Below are positions 17,107-27,634 of a DNA stretch of 36,947 bases, one piece after another. Source of the DNA: Actinomycetota bacterium (GTDB taxonomy: Bacteria; Actinomycetota; Humimicrobiia; Humimicrobiales; Humimicrobiaceae); the NCBI GenBank assembly GCA_028717265.1, contig JAQUOE010000002.1, forward strand, positions 1 to 36,947. The letters run 5' to 3'. The notes below the pieces were generated by a model. It was not told where the DNA came from, did no database searches, and worked only from the letters and a program-made list of their open reading frames with translations. Numbering within the stretch: position 1 is the stretch's first letter; every line of letters starts with the position of its first letter. The position numbers and the translations under genes are program-made.

Positions 17107-19920
17107 ATGGCTTCAAACCGTAAAAAAGTAAGAAGATCTCTAAAAATATTTTTTATCACAGTTTCCATAATAATTTCAGTTATTATAATTATAGGCCTGA
17201 TACTGGTTTTATATTATGTGAATTCTCTGCCCACGCTCGAAGAACTTACTCCTTCACCTATTGCTGAGACTTCTAAGGTTTATGCTCTTGACGGGAGCCT
17301 GATTACCGAGTTCCATGCCGAGGAGAATAGAGAGATCATTTCATTTAATAAGATGTCCGATTATATAAAGGATGCTATAGTGGCTATTGAAGATAAAAGA
17401 TTTTTTGAACACCAGGGAGTAGATTACAGAAGGATTATCGGAGCGTTTATCTCCGATATAAGATCCGGCGAATGGGCAGAAGGAGCCAGTACGATAACCC
17501 AGCAGTATGTCAAAAATATATATTTCAGTCAGGAAAAGACTTTTAGAAGAAAAATCAACGAAGCTCTTATTGCGATTCAGCTTGAAAGAAATTATACCAA
17601 AAATAAAATCCTTGAAATGTATCTTAATACAATAAATTTTGGTTCAGGCGCATACGGGATCGAGAAAGCTTCAGAAATATATTTTGGTAAAGATGCCAGT
17701 GAGCTCAACCTGCCCGAATCCGCTTTGCTTGCCGGTCTCTTAAGGGCACCGGAGATATATTCGCCATTCAATAATATGGAAAAAGCAAAATCGAGAAGGG
17801 ATCTTGTTCTGCAGCTGATGTATGAACAGAAATTGATAGATACATCCGAATATCTGGGCGCCCTAGCCGAACCGATAATATTGAATGAAAGTTCGATTGT
17901 CAATACAGATCGCGACAATGACGGAAGAGTCGCTCCGTATTTTATAGATTACGTAAAGCGAAATCTTTACGATCAAAAATTTACAGATTACGATGTATTC
18001 AAAGGAGGACTCCGCATCTACACAACGCTTGATATTGATCTTCAAAATAAAGCTGAGAATGCATTTAAAAAAGTTTTTCCCGAAGAAATAGAACCTTCGT
18101 ACTGTCTTGTCAGCACTGACCCGGAAAATGGATATATCTATGCCTTTATTGGCGGTAAAGATTACGATACAAGTAAATTCAACATTGCAATACAGGGTAA
18201 AAGACAACCCGGTTCCGTATTTAAGGTGCTTGTTTTAATGGAAGCTATAAAACAAAATATTTCTCCTAATAATACATTTAATCCCAACGGCCCGATCATA
18301 ATAGATATGAAAGAAGGTCCTGACTGGGAGGTTCATAATTACGGCGATCAGAAATTCGATACCGATCAGATGTCGATTGTTGACGGCACGGTGAATTCCG
18401 TCAATGTTATCTATGCACAATTGATGATGGAAGTAGGAGCCGAAAATGTAGAGAATCTATGCAGTGAAATGGAAATTTATGGCATTGGAAATAATCCGGC
18501 AATTGCACTTGGAGGACTTGAAACAGGAGTGACCCCTCTTGATGTAAGCAAAGTTTTTTCGACACTTGCATCCGGCGGATTTTACCGTCAGCCTGTAAGT
18601 ATTTTAAAAATAACTGATTCCGAAGGAAATATATTGTATGAGTACGAACAGGAAGAAAATGAATCAAACCACCGAGTTCTTGAGGAGCCTATCGCCTATT
18701 ATATCACTCAAATATTAAGAAAAGTCGTGGAAAGCGGTACGGGAAGGGGCGCAGCCATAGGCAGACCTGCTGCAGGTAAAACCGGTACCACGAGCGACCT
18801 CAGAGACGCATGGTTTGCAGGATATACCCCGGATCTGGTAACAGTTGTGTGGATGGGTAATCTTGATAATACACCAATGGAAGCCATAAATGGCAGAACA
18901 ATAGTTGGCGGATCTTATCCTGCTGATGTATGGAGAGAATTTATGGCATCCGCACTGGAGGATGTACCTGAGTCTGATTTTGTTAAACCGGATAAAGAAC
19001 TTGTAGACATTAAGGTCTGCACCGAATCCGGCCTTCTTGCCACTTTTTGGTGCCCTGAAGAATCTATACGATGGAACATATACATAAAGGGAGAAGAACC
19101 TGAAGATATCTGTAATATACATAACAAGATAGAAATACCCGATGTTATTGGATCAAACATAGAAGAAGCAAGAACATTGCTTGAAAGTTTAAATTTTGAA
19201 GTAGAAGAGATTTATGACTTTGATGAAATATTTAACCAGAATTCTGTTTTCAATCAAAATCCGGAAGCAGGTACTATTCTGGAATCACCGGAGGGGGAAA
19301 AATTAAACATCACTCTTTATGTAAGTAAAGGACCCGCCACTTTTAGCATGCCCGGACTTATAGGAATGGACCTGAAAGGCGCCGAACAGCTTGTAAAAAG
19401 TTTTGGGCTCGTTGTAAACAGCGTAATATATGAATTTAGTGATACTGTACTGCCGGGTTATATCACCAATCAGATTCCTGCTCGGGACTCTATAATTACA
19501 AAATCTGCAGTAGTTGTTTTATACGTCAGTAAGGGTGAAAATCCTCAATCCGTGGTCCCTGATTTAATCGGAAAGACATCCGCAGAAGCAATTGATGCAC
19601 TTATAAATGTCGGTTTTGAAAACGTTACAATTACTCTTGAAGAGAGTGAAGAAGAAAAAGATCTTGTTTTCTTACAGAATCCCGCCAGTGGTACGATTTA
19701 CGATAAATTACTTGAAGTCACTATTAAAGTCAGCCTGGGTATAAAAGTACCTGATGTCACAGGAATGACAAAAGGTGATGCAATTCTTGAACTTGAGGGT
19801 CTGGGATTTATAGTCGAAATACTTCCTGATACAGCGTCTTTGGGAAATGTTGTGAACCAGATGCCCGCCGCAGAAGAGTACTTGAATTATGGTTCCACAG
19901 TCACCATAACTATAGTTTGA
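17107..19920 (+). CDS. class A penicillin-binding protein (transglycosylase/transpeptidase) with four C-terminal PASTA repeats
   Basis: N-terminal TM, GT51 EDKRFFEHQGVD and GASTITQQYVKN, TP motifs GSVFK, SVN, KTGTT; four PASTA units from about 19126. Confidence 0.95.
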   Translation: MASNRKKVRRSLKIFFITVSIIISVIIIIGLILVLYYVNSLPTLEELTPSPIAETSKVYALDGSLITEFHAEENREIISFNKMSDYIKDAIVAIEDKRFFEHQGVDYRRIIGAFISDIRSGEWAEGASTITQQYVKNIYFSQEKTFRRKINEALIAIQLERNYTKNKILEMYLNTINFGSGAYGIEKASEIYFGKDASELNLPESALLAGLLRAPEIYSPFNNMEKAKSRRDLVLQLMYEQKLIDTSEYLGALAEPIILNESSIVNTDRDNDGRVAPYFIDYVKRNLYDQKFTDYDVFKGGLRIYTTLDIDLQNKAENAFKKVFPEEIEPSYCLVSTDPENGYIYAFIGGKDYDTSKFNIAIQGKRQPGSVFKVLVLMEAIKQNISPNNTFNPNGPIIIDMKEGPDWEVHNYGDQKFDTDQMSIVDGTVNSVNVIYAQLMMEVGAENVENLCSEMEIYGIGNNPAIALGGLETGVTPLDVSKVFSTLASGGFYRQPVSILKITDSEGNILYEYEQEENESNHRVLEEPIAYYITQILRKVVESGTGRGAAIGRPAAGKTGTTSDLRDAWFAGYTPDLVTVVWMGNLDNTPMEAINGRTIVGGSYPADVWREFMASALEDVPESDFVKPDKELVDIKVCTESGLLATFWCPEESIRWNIYIKGEEPEDICNIHNKIEIPDVIGSNIEEARTLLESLNFEVEEIYDFDEIFNQNSVFNQNPEAGTILESPEGEKLNITLYVSKGPATFSMPGLIGMDLKGAEQLVKSFGLVVNSVIYEFSDTVLPGYITNQIPARDSIITKSAVVVLYVSKGENPQSVVPDLIGKTSAEAIDALINVGFENVTITLEESEEEKDLVFLQNPASGTIYDKLLEVTIKVSLGIKVPDVTGMTKGDAILELEGLGFIVEILPDTASLGNVVNQMPAAEEYLNYGSTVTITIV

Positions 19921-19978
19921 AAATATATAGCTTCATGCTTAATATAACCTTTATTTTTTTTGGAACCATATTTCTTTT

Positions 19979-22294
19979 TTATTCCACTCCCCGCAGTAAA
20001 TGCCCTTTCGAATAATTTTTGAAAAGACTGTCATTTTCAAGTTTTGTAGTAAATAATTTGTATTTTTCGACGCCATATTTTTCTAATATTTTTATTGCTT
20101 CCCTGTAAATTTTGATTATCCTTTCGAAATCTCTTTTATTATAAAATTTGCTATCAAGAATAATATTGTTGATACCGCTTGTTTTTATTTTATCAAGATC
20201 AAACAGCATACATATATTTTTTGAGTTAAATATCATCATATTATCATTATAATCCGATGCTATTCTGAACCTGTAACCTTTGATGTCCTCTATATAGAGC
20301 TGACTATCTGTTGAGTTACCGTTCAGAAATTCCATTTTATATCTTGAACTCATAATACGGAAATAACCATGTCCAAAAACAGAAAATCCGGATTTCTGTT
20401 TACCTTTATATAAACTTATTGCAGTCGATTTTATTTTAGAAATTTCTTCAAGGTTTAACTCGGGAGAGAGTTCTATTCCTCTTAAAAAGTTATTCTCATT
20501 TATAAGATCATTGAAAAAAACAAACGATAGGGTATTAAACAAATTAAAATCAGAGCCCAGATAAATACCGATAGTATTATTGTTCTTACTACCTATCTCA
20601 TTGAATAATTCCAGTAATGCCGGATTAGATATTTTATAATTTTTTATTCCATGTTCCAGCAGACTTAAAACATTTTTTTCTATCGATTTAAAATCACTGT
20701 CATATAGGATATGGGGAGTTCCTATGAATATTTTATCGTATTTTGGATTACTATATTTTTTTAATTCTTTGATTATACTGCTTTCGATTCCGCTGTCTCT
20801 TACCAGTTCTTTTAAATCATTATAAATCACATAGTCCGCACCGTTGTTAATAGCGGATCCGATATATTTATAATCGTATATACATGCTGATATTGTTAAT
20901 TTATCCTTATTTTTTTCTGCAGCCTTTTTGTTATTTCCCGGCAAAAATTTATTTAAATAATTTTCTGCTATAGCTTCATCTCCGGTTTCCTGACTGACTG
21001 TTGCGGGTAATGTTTTCGTGCTCATTTTATCGGAATCATATTCTAATAAAGATTTCGCTTCATTATTGATTTTAATATCGAAATATTTAAAAACTCTGTC
21101 CTTTTCACTAATTCTGCTCGCGCCATCAAACTTAATCTTATATTTATGATACTTATCCTTATCACCCAATAATTCAAAATCCTTCACATTTATTCTGGTA
21201 TTTCCGGATCTGGTCCATATTTCTAAAATATCGCCGTTATTTATTTCCCATTTGCTTTTTATATATATAAATTTCACCTTTTTATTGCCGCTGCTCTCAT
21301 TATTAATTCCGTAAACTCTGCCTAAAAAATTTCCAATACTTCCTGACTTTTTCGGTGATATTATGTCAGAAGGATACATCTCTTTAAAATAACCCGGACC
21401 CAATTCTCTTGAAAATATCTGAGTGAGTCTATAAATGTCCGATTCATCTACTTTATAATTTAAAGGATCGGAGTAATAAAGATCTATATATTTTCTATAG
21501 ATCTTGGTGACGATCCCCACATATTCAGGCGACTTCATTCGCCCCTCTATTTTAAGTGCGTCTACTCCTGTTTTTATAATTTCAGGTATTAAATCAAGAA
21601 GACAAAGGTCGCTTTTGCTTAACAAGTAACTGCCGTCTGCTATAACATAGACGCACTTATCTTCGTCTTTTTTCAGAAGTTTATATTTCATTCTGCATGG
21701 CTGTGTGCACCTCCCCCTGTTGCCGCTTCTTCCCCCGATAAAAGAGCTGAAATAACAGCTTCCGGAGTATGAATAGCACTGTGAGCCATGCCCGAATATT
21801 TCTGTTTCCATAAGTTTTTTTCCGGTAATGTTATTTATTTCACTCAGGGTCATTTCTCTGGCAAGTACGGTTCTTTTGAATCCAAGGCGGCTAAATAATT
21901 TTAATGAGTAGATATTATGTATATTCAGCTGTGTACTGGCGTGAACCGGTATTGATTTAAAAAGGTCCCTGATCAATCTATATATACCGTAATCCTGGAT
22001 TATTATCCCATCGGAGCATATTCTGGTATATGTGCTTAAAAAATTTATTATTTCTTTTATCTCATCATTTTTTGCCAGTGTATTTAATGTAAGATATACT
22101 TTTATATTATTATTGTGTGCAAGATTTACTGCTTTTTTTAATTGATCCATATCAAAATTTTCAGCATAAGCCCTGGCACCGAATTTTTTATATCCCAGAT
22201 AAACTGAATCTGCACCTGCATTAATTGCTGCAACTAATTGGCCCCAGCCTCCAGCAGGAGCTGACAATTCGATTTTCCGTGTGGTTTTTTTCAC
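19979..22294 (-). CDS. peptidase U32 family protein (RlhA-like, with DUF3656-type C-terminal region)
   Basis: ELSAPAGGWGQLVAAINAGADSVYLGYKKFGARAYAENF, EIFGHGSQCYSYSGSCYFSSFIGGRSGNRGRCTQPCR, ALKIEGRMKSPEYV. Confidence 0.9.
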   Translation of the reverse strand: MKKTTRKIELSAPAGGWGQLVAAINAGADSVYLGYKKFGARAYAENFDMDQLKKAVNLAHNNNIKVYLTLNTLAKNDEIKEIINFLSTYTRICSDGIIIQDYGIYRLIRDLFKSIPVHASTQLNIHNIYSLKLFSRLGFKRTVLAREMTLSEINNITGKKLMETEIFGHGSQCYSYSGSCYFSSFIGGRSGNRGRCTQPCRMKYKLLKKDEDKCVYVIADGSYLLSKSDLCLLDLIPEIIKTGVDALKIEGRMKSPEYVGIVTKIYRKYIDLYYSDPLNYKVDESDIYRLTQIFSRELGPGYFKEMYPSDIISPKKSGSIGNFLGRVYGINNESSGNKKVKFIYIKSKWEINNGDILEIWTRSGNTRINVKDFELLGDKDKYHKYKIKFDGASRISEKDRVFKYFDIKINNEAKSLLEYDSDKMSTKTLPATVSQETGDEAIAENYLNKFLPGNNKKAAEKNKDKLTISACIYDYKYIGSAINNGADYVIYNDLKELVRDSGIESSIIKELKKYSNPKYDKIFIGTPHILYDSDFKSIEKNVLSLLEHGIKNYKISNPALLELFNEIGSKNNNTIGIYLGSDFNLFNTLSFVFFNDLINENNFLRGIELSPELNLEEISKIKSTAISLYKGKQKSGFSVFGHGYFRIMSSRYKMEFLNGNSTDSQLYIEDIKGYRFRIASDYNDNMMIFNSKNICMLFDLDKIKTSGINNIILDSKFYNKRDFERIIKIYREAIKILEKYGVEKYKLFTTKLENDSLFKNYSKGHLLRGVE

Positions 22295-22320
22295 TTTAAG
22301 AAATAAGTAATGGATTTGAT

Positions 22321-23766
22321 TTATTTTATATATTCTATTACTTCGTTAAAATCAGTAATTCTTTCTTTAAGCTTTTTTAATTCAAGTTCGGAGCTTTTTA
22401 TTTTTTTAGCCGATGATTCGATATTTGCAATTACCTGTTTTTTCGAGGTTCCGCAGTCCGTTTTTTTATTGGACACGCATGATTTGATATTTACATATTC
22501 ATATATATCTTTTTCGAAGCAATCTGAATAACCTTTAAGTCTATCAAGTTTTAAATCAGTGAAAATTATTTTTTTATCTATGCAATATTTTACTATTTTG
22601 CCTGCAATATTATGTGCCTTTCTGAAACTTTCACCTTTTTTAACAAGATAATCTGCGATATCGGTAGCTTCCAGGAAACTGTCATTAAGGGAGTCAGCTA
22701 TTTTTTCGGTATTGAATTTTATCTTTTCAAGTAATTTTTTAAATATTTCGATACTTGAGGATGTTTCCTGATAAGCACTGAATAATATTTTTTTATCTTC
22801 CTGAAGGTCACGGTTATATGTTGAGGGCAAACCTTTTAGCAGTATGATCGATTGAACTAAATTGCCCGCCACAACTGAACTTTTACCTCTTATCAATTCG
22901 AGTATATCCGGATTCTTTTTTTGCGGCATTATACTGCTTCCCGTACAGAAAGATTCATCTATTTCGATAAAAGAGAATTCACCTGTATTGTATATAATTA
23001 GATCTTCACAAAACCTGCTCAGATGCAGCATTGTCTTACAGCAGGAATATATAAAATCTATTATAAAATCTCTGTTTCCGACAGTATCCATACTGTTGGA
23101 ATCAAGGTATTTAAAACCGAGAATATTTTTTAAAAATTTCCTGTCAAGATTATATCCGCTGCCGGCACAGGCGGCAGCTCCCAGCGGGAGAGAATCGCTG
23201 CCTTCGAAATTAGATAAAAAACCTGTCTTATCCCTGTTAAAATTTTGAAAAAAAGACATCAGGTAATGTGATAGCAGGACAGGCTGGGCTTTTTGCATAT
23301 GAGTATAGGCCGGCATAATTATATCAGTGGATTTTAAGGAAATCTCTATGATGTTTTTCTGCAGTGCTATTATTTTATTCAATAAGTCGATTATCGCCTC
23401 TTTTATAAAGAGTCTTTCATCCAGCACTACCTGATCATTCCTGCTCCTTCCGGTATGTATTTTCATAGCTGCTTCACCTATTATCTTACCAAGCTCATTT
23501 TCTACCAGACTGTGTATATCTTCATACATACCTGTATCCAATTGTCCTGCTTCTATGCTGCTTTTTATTTTCTTAAGTCCATTCAGGATTTTTTTGAGCT
23601 CACTTTCAGTAATAATTCCTATTTTATTGAGCCCTATAACATGTGCGGCGGTTCCTGTTATGTCATACAGGTAGAGATCCTTATCTACATCTATAGATGA
23701 AGTGAATTTATCGACCGCTTCATCGGTATTTTTAGATATCCTTCCCTTCCATATTTTATTTTCCAT
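22321..23766 (-). CDS. argH: argininosuccinate lyase
   Basis: IHTGRSRNDQV, AYTHMQKAQPV, GSSIMPQKKNPD. Confidence 0.96.
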   Translation of the reverse strand: MENKIWKGRISKNTDEAVDKFTSSIDVDKDLYLYDITGTAAHVIGLNKIGIITESELKKILNGLKKIKSSIEAGQLDTGMYEDIHSLVENELGKIIGEAAMKIHTGRSRNDQVVLDERLFIKEAIIDLLNKIIALQKNIIEISLKSTDIIMPAYTHMQKAQPVLLSHYLMSFFQNFNRDKTGFLSNFEGSDSLPLGAAACAGSGYNLDRKFLKNILGFKYLDSNSMDTVGNRDFIIDFIYSCCKTMLHLSRFCEDLIIYNTGEFSFIEIDESFCTGSSIMPQKKNPDILELIRGKSSVVAGNLVQSIILLKGLPSTYNRDLQEDKKILFSAYQETSSSIEIFKKLLEKIKFNTEKIADSLNDSFLEATDIADYLVKKGESFRKAHNIAGKIVKYCIDKKIIFTDLKLDRLKGYSDCFEKDIYEYVNIKSCVSNKKTDCGTSKKQVIANIESSAKKIKSSELELKKLKERITDFNEVIEYIK

Positions 23767-24955
23767 TGATTCTTCCTTTTTTTGCTAAAATTTCATAAGT
23801 ATAACCCCATAATTTTATAAAACTTTCGGAGTGTGACGGATCGAATTTATCACTTTTATCGTAAGTGGCAAGACCCATGTCGTATAATGAATAATCGGAT
23901 TTTCTTCCCACAATCTTAAAATGCTTTTTTTCAAATTTAATTCTTACTTTACCTGTTACAAAATCCTGACTTTTATCCATAAATGCACAAAGACAATCCT
24001 TTAGCGGGGTAAACCATAATCCATAATAAACAAGTTCCGCAAATTTTTCTTCCAGACCATATTTATAATGAACAAGCTCCCGGTCAAGTATCAAAGATTC
24101 CAATTGCATATGAGATTCGATAAGTACCTCCGCTGCAGGCGATTCGTATATCTCCCTTGATTTTATGCCGACCAGCCTGTTTTCTATCATATCGATTCTT
24201 CCGATTCCATAGGATCCTGCTGTTTCATTCAGCGATTTTATGATCTCTGCAGGAGAAATATTTTTATTATTAAGCGAAACCGGTATCCCGTTTTCGAAAC
24301 CGATTTCGATATACTCGTTTTCTCTGTCTTTTTTAGTTATTTTCGACCATTTGTAAATATCATCAGGAGGTTCATTCCACGGATCTTCAAGTATGCCGCA
24401 TTCGACGCTCCTCCCCCACAGGTTTTCGTCTATGCTGTATGGACTTTTTTTAGTTACGCTTACCTCGATATTATTTTTTTTTGCATATTCCAGCGCTTCT
24501 TCCCTTGATATGATCCATTCTCTCTGTGGTGCGATTATCTTAAGTTCAGGAGCAAGGCTTCTTATGCCAACATCAAAACGTACCTGGTCATTACCTTTTG
24601 CGGTACAGCCGTGAGCAACTGCATTTGCTCCTTCCTTCCTTGCGATGTCCACTAATTTTTTTGCAATAAGAGGCCTTGCAAGTGCCGTAGCCAGAGGATA
24701 TTTTTTTTCATACTTTAAATTGGCCTTTATGGACGGAAAAATATAATTTTTTATAAATTCATCTTTTGCATCGACTATAACTGATTTTATCGCACCTATT
24801 TTAAGAGCCTTGACGTAAATTTCTTTTAAATCTTCCGGCTGACCGCAATCAACCAGTACGGCAACTACATCCATGCCGTATTTTTCTTTTATCCATTTTA
24901 TCGAAATAGAGGTATCAAGTCCGCCTGAATAGGCCAGTACTGCTTTACCGCTCAT
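23756..24955 (-). CDS. argG: argininosuccinate synthase
   Basis: LAYSGGLDTSI, GCTAKGNDQVRFD; start set to MSGKAVLAY (ORF extends to 24991). Confidence 0.96.
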   Translation of the reverse strand: MSGKAVLAYSGGLDTSISIKWIKEKYGMDVVAVLVDCGQPEDLKEIYVKALKIGAIKSVIVDAKDEFIKNYIFPSIKANLKYEKKYPLATALARPLIAKKLVDIARKEGANAVAHGCTAKGNDQVRFDVGIRSLAPELKIIAPQREWIISREEALEYAKKNNIEVSVTKKSPYSIDENLWGRSVECGILEDPWNEPPDDIYKWSKITKKDRENEYIEIGFENGIPVSLNNKNISPAEIIKSLNETAGSYGIGRIDMIENRLVGIKSREIYESPAAEVLIESHMQLESLILDRELVHYKYGLEEKFAELVYYGLWFTPLKDCLCAFMDKSQDFVTGKVRIKFEKKHFKIVGRKSDYSLYDMGLATYDKSDKFDPSHSESFIKLWGYTYEILAKKGRINGK

Positions 24956-25013
24956 TTGTTTTTCCTTTCGTATATTTATAAAAATAATCAAAATTCATAT
25001 TAAACAGCAGGAG

Positions 25014-25472
25014 CTAAAACTGTTTCTGCATCATTTCAAATATCTTTTCAGCATTTTTCCGGTTGTCTGCAATACATATTATAGTATCATCTCCCGCTAC
25101 CGTACCAATGATTTCTACAAAGTTCATACCGTCTATTATTGCCGCTGTTCCCTGTGCTTCTCCCGGGAAAGTCCTCAACACGATTATATTTTCCGCTCTT
25201 TTAACCGATAAGACACTTTCTTTTAATTTTGTTTTAAATTTAACAGGGTCAATAATCTTGCTTTCACGTGTCATGTTTTCAATTGAATAATATTCCTCTT
25301 CCCGGTAATTTCTTGTCTTTACCAGTCTCAATTCACTGATATCCCTTGAAATTGTTGACTGTGTCACATCATGGCCTCTTTTTTTAAGCTCATTTAACAA
25401 ATCTTCCTGGGAAGAGATCTTTTTACTGCTTATTATTTCTTTTATCGCTCTGAGCCTTTCGGTTCTTTTCAT
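25014..25472 (-). CDS. argR: arginine repressor
   Basis: wHTH GHDVTQSTISRDISELRLVKT, C-terminal PGEAQGTAAIIDGM...IVGT-like AGDDTIICI. Confidence 0.94.
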   Translation of the reverse strand: MKRTERLRAIKEIISSKKISSQEDLLNELKKRGHDVTQSTISRDISELRLVKTRNYREEEYYSIENMTRESKIIDPVKFKTKLKESVLSVKRAENIIVLRTFPGEAQGTAAIIDGMNFVEIIGTVAGDDTIICIADNRKNAEKIFEMMQKQF

Positions 25473-25518
25473 TTTAATATCTTACCTTTAAATATTTTAA
25501 TAAAAACAATATTTTTAT

Positions 25519-26427
25519 TTAATCCCTGTACAGGTAAGCAAGTAATCCTTTCTGGGCATGTATGCGATTTTCAGCCTGCTTTAAGATTATCGAATTTTTC
25601 CCATCCAGGACTTCCCCTGTTATTTCCTGACCCCTGTGTGCAGGCAGGCAGTGCATTACCTTCACTTCCTTTTTTGCATGCATGAGAAGACCGGAATTGA
25701 CCTGATAATTTTTAAGCTCCTTTAGCTTATTATTATCCATTTCTTCGCCCATGCTCAACCATACATCCGTATAAACAACATCCGCATCCTTTACTGCTTC
25801 TGCAGGGTCGTGCATAATTTTTATTTTTATTCCATCCTTCCGGTTCGATGCATATTCCAGTATTTCTTTCGAAGGCGAATATTTTTCAGGACTTGCTACT
25901 GTAATACCGATTCCAAATTTCAAAAATCCTATGATCAGACTGTTAGTAACATTGTTGCTGTCTCCTATATATGTAAATTTTAGATTTTTATTGAGCAATC
26001 CCAATTCCTTTAAAGTCAACATATCGGCCAGTATCTGACATGGATGATATTTATCAGTAAGTCCGTTTATTACGGGAATGTTTCCATATTTTGCAAAAAT
26101 TTCTACGGTTTCCTGTTTAAAGGTTCTTATAATGACACCATCGACATATAATGAAAATATTTCTGCCGTGTCCTTATAGGTCTCTCCGCGGCCCAATTGC
26201 AGACTTTTAGAATCCAGTATAAGCGCCTTCCCGCCAAGTTGGTTTATACCGGCTTCAAAAGAAATCCTGGTCCTGGTCGAATGCTTATCGAACAGCATAG
26301 CTATATTCTTGCCATCAAGAACATTACCATATTTATTTTTATCCTTCTTGATCAATCGTGAAAGTTCAAGTATATATTCGATTTCATCACATGAATAATC
26401 TTTTAATGTCAAAAAATCCCTTTTCAT
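25519..26427 (-). CDS. argF: ornithine carbamoyltransferase
   Basis: KHSTRTRISFE, HPCQILAD, MHCLPAHRGQEI. Confidence 0.96.
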   Translation of the reverse strand: MKRDFLTLKDYSCDEIEYILELSRLIKKDKNKYGNVLDGKNIAMLFDKHSTRTRISFEAGINQLGGKALILDSKSLQLGRGETYKDTAEIFSLYVDGVIIRTFKQETVEIFAKYGNIPVINGLTDKYHPCQILADMLTLKELGLLNKNLKFTYIGDSNNVTNSLIIGFLKFGIGITVASPEKYSPSKEILEYASNRKDGIKIKIMHDPAEAVKDADVVYTDVWLSMGEEMDNNKLKELKNYQVNSGLLMHAKKEVKVMHCLPAHRGQEITGEVLDGKNSIILKQAENRIHAQKGLLAYLYRD

Positions 26428-26428
26428 C

Positions 26429-27634
26429 TTATATCTCCTTTATTCTTGCATCCAGCCACTTTACAAGTGTATCTATATTCTTTTTTGTTATCACGAGCGA
26501 AGGTAAAAATCTTAAAGTACTTCCTGATATTTTATTCAGGACCAGTTTGTCTTTAAGGGCATCCAGTACTATTTTTTCCGCAACAGGTTCATTAAATTCC
26601 ATTCCGATCATAAGACCTGTTCCCCTTATATCCTTTACAACCGGATATTTCTTTTTTATCTGCATTAGTTTTTTTATGAAATACTGTCCCAGTTTTTTTG
26701 ATCTTTCCGCCAATTTATTATCTATTAAATAATCAAGCACGGCCAATCCCGCCTCACATGAAGCCATGTTGCCGCCAAAAGTAGAACCATGGGTACCGGG
26801 TACGAAACTGGAGCTTATCCTATCTGTAGAAATAATAGCCCCTATTGGCATCCCTCCGCCAAGACTCTTGGCAACAGCCAGAATATCGGGGTATATTTCG
26901 TAATTCTGATATGCAAACATATAACCTGTCCTGCCAAATCCAGTCTGTATTTCATCCAGTATAAGGATAATATTTTTTTTATCGCACAGGTTCCTCAGTT
27001 CTTTCATGAATTCTTTATCTGCAGGATAAACTCCTCCTTCTCCCTGTACGGGTTCGATGATAACAGCACATGTATTTTCACTTATGAGTTCCTTTACGGA
27101 ATTTATATCATTAAATACGGCATATTTGAATCCGGCCAGCAATGGCTCGAATAACTTTTGTTTTTCAATTTGTGCAGTGGCTGCCAGTGCACCAAGAGTC
27201 CTTCCGTGGAAAGCCCTTTTAAATGTTATTACCTCGTATCGTAAAGAATTATAATTATCCGTAGAATATTTTCTGGCAAGTTTTATTGCTCCTTCCATGG
27301 ACTCCGCACCGCTATTGCCAAAAAATACCTTTTCTCCGAAACCGGTTATCTCACACAACTTTTTAGCAAGCATTACCTGAGACTGGTTATAATAAACATT
27401 CGAAGGCTGAATTATTTTTCCAACCTGTTTCTTAATAGCGTTAACTACAGATTTATTACTGTGACCAACATTCAAACATCCGTACCCTGCTATGAAATCA
27501 AGGTATTTATTGCCTTCTATATCCCAGAGATATTGCATTTTGGATTTTACAAATACAACAGGCAATCTGCTGTAAGTCTGCATCAAATACCTGCCGCCCA
27601 TTTCAATTATTTCCATATTTTTATCTGTACTCAT
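26429..27634 (-). CDS. argD: acetylornithine aminotransferase
   Basis: NSGAESMEGAIKLARK, FHGRTLGAL, LDEIQTGFGRTG, AKSLGGGMPIGA. Confidence 0.94.
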   Translation of the reverse strand: MSTDKNMEIIEMGGRYLMQTYSRLPVVFVKSKMQYLWDIEGNKYLDFIAGYGCLNVGHSNKSVVNAIKKQVGKIIQPSNVYYNQSQVMLAKKLCEITGFGEKVFFGNSGAESMEGAIKLARKYSTDNYNSLRYEVITFKRAFHGRTLGALAATAQIEKQKLFEPLLAGFKYAVFNDINSVKELISENTCAVIIEPVQGEGGVYPADKEFMKELRNLCDKKNIILILDEIQTGFGRTGYMFAYQNYEIYPDILAVAKSLGGGMPIGAIISTDRISSSFVPGTHGSTFGGNMASCEAGLAVLDYLIDNKLAERSKKLGQYFIKKLMQIKKKYPVVKDIRGTGLMIGMEFNEPVAEKIVLDALKDKLVLNKISGSTLRFLPSLVITKKNIDTLVKWLDARIKEI

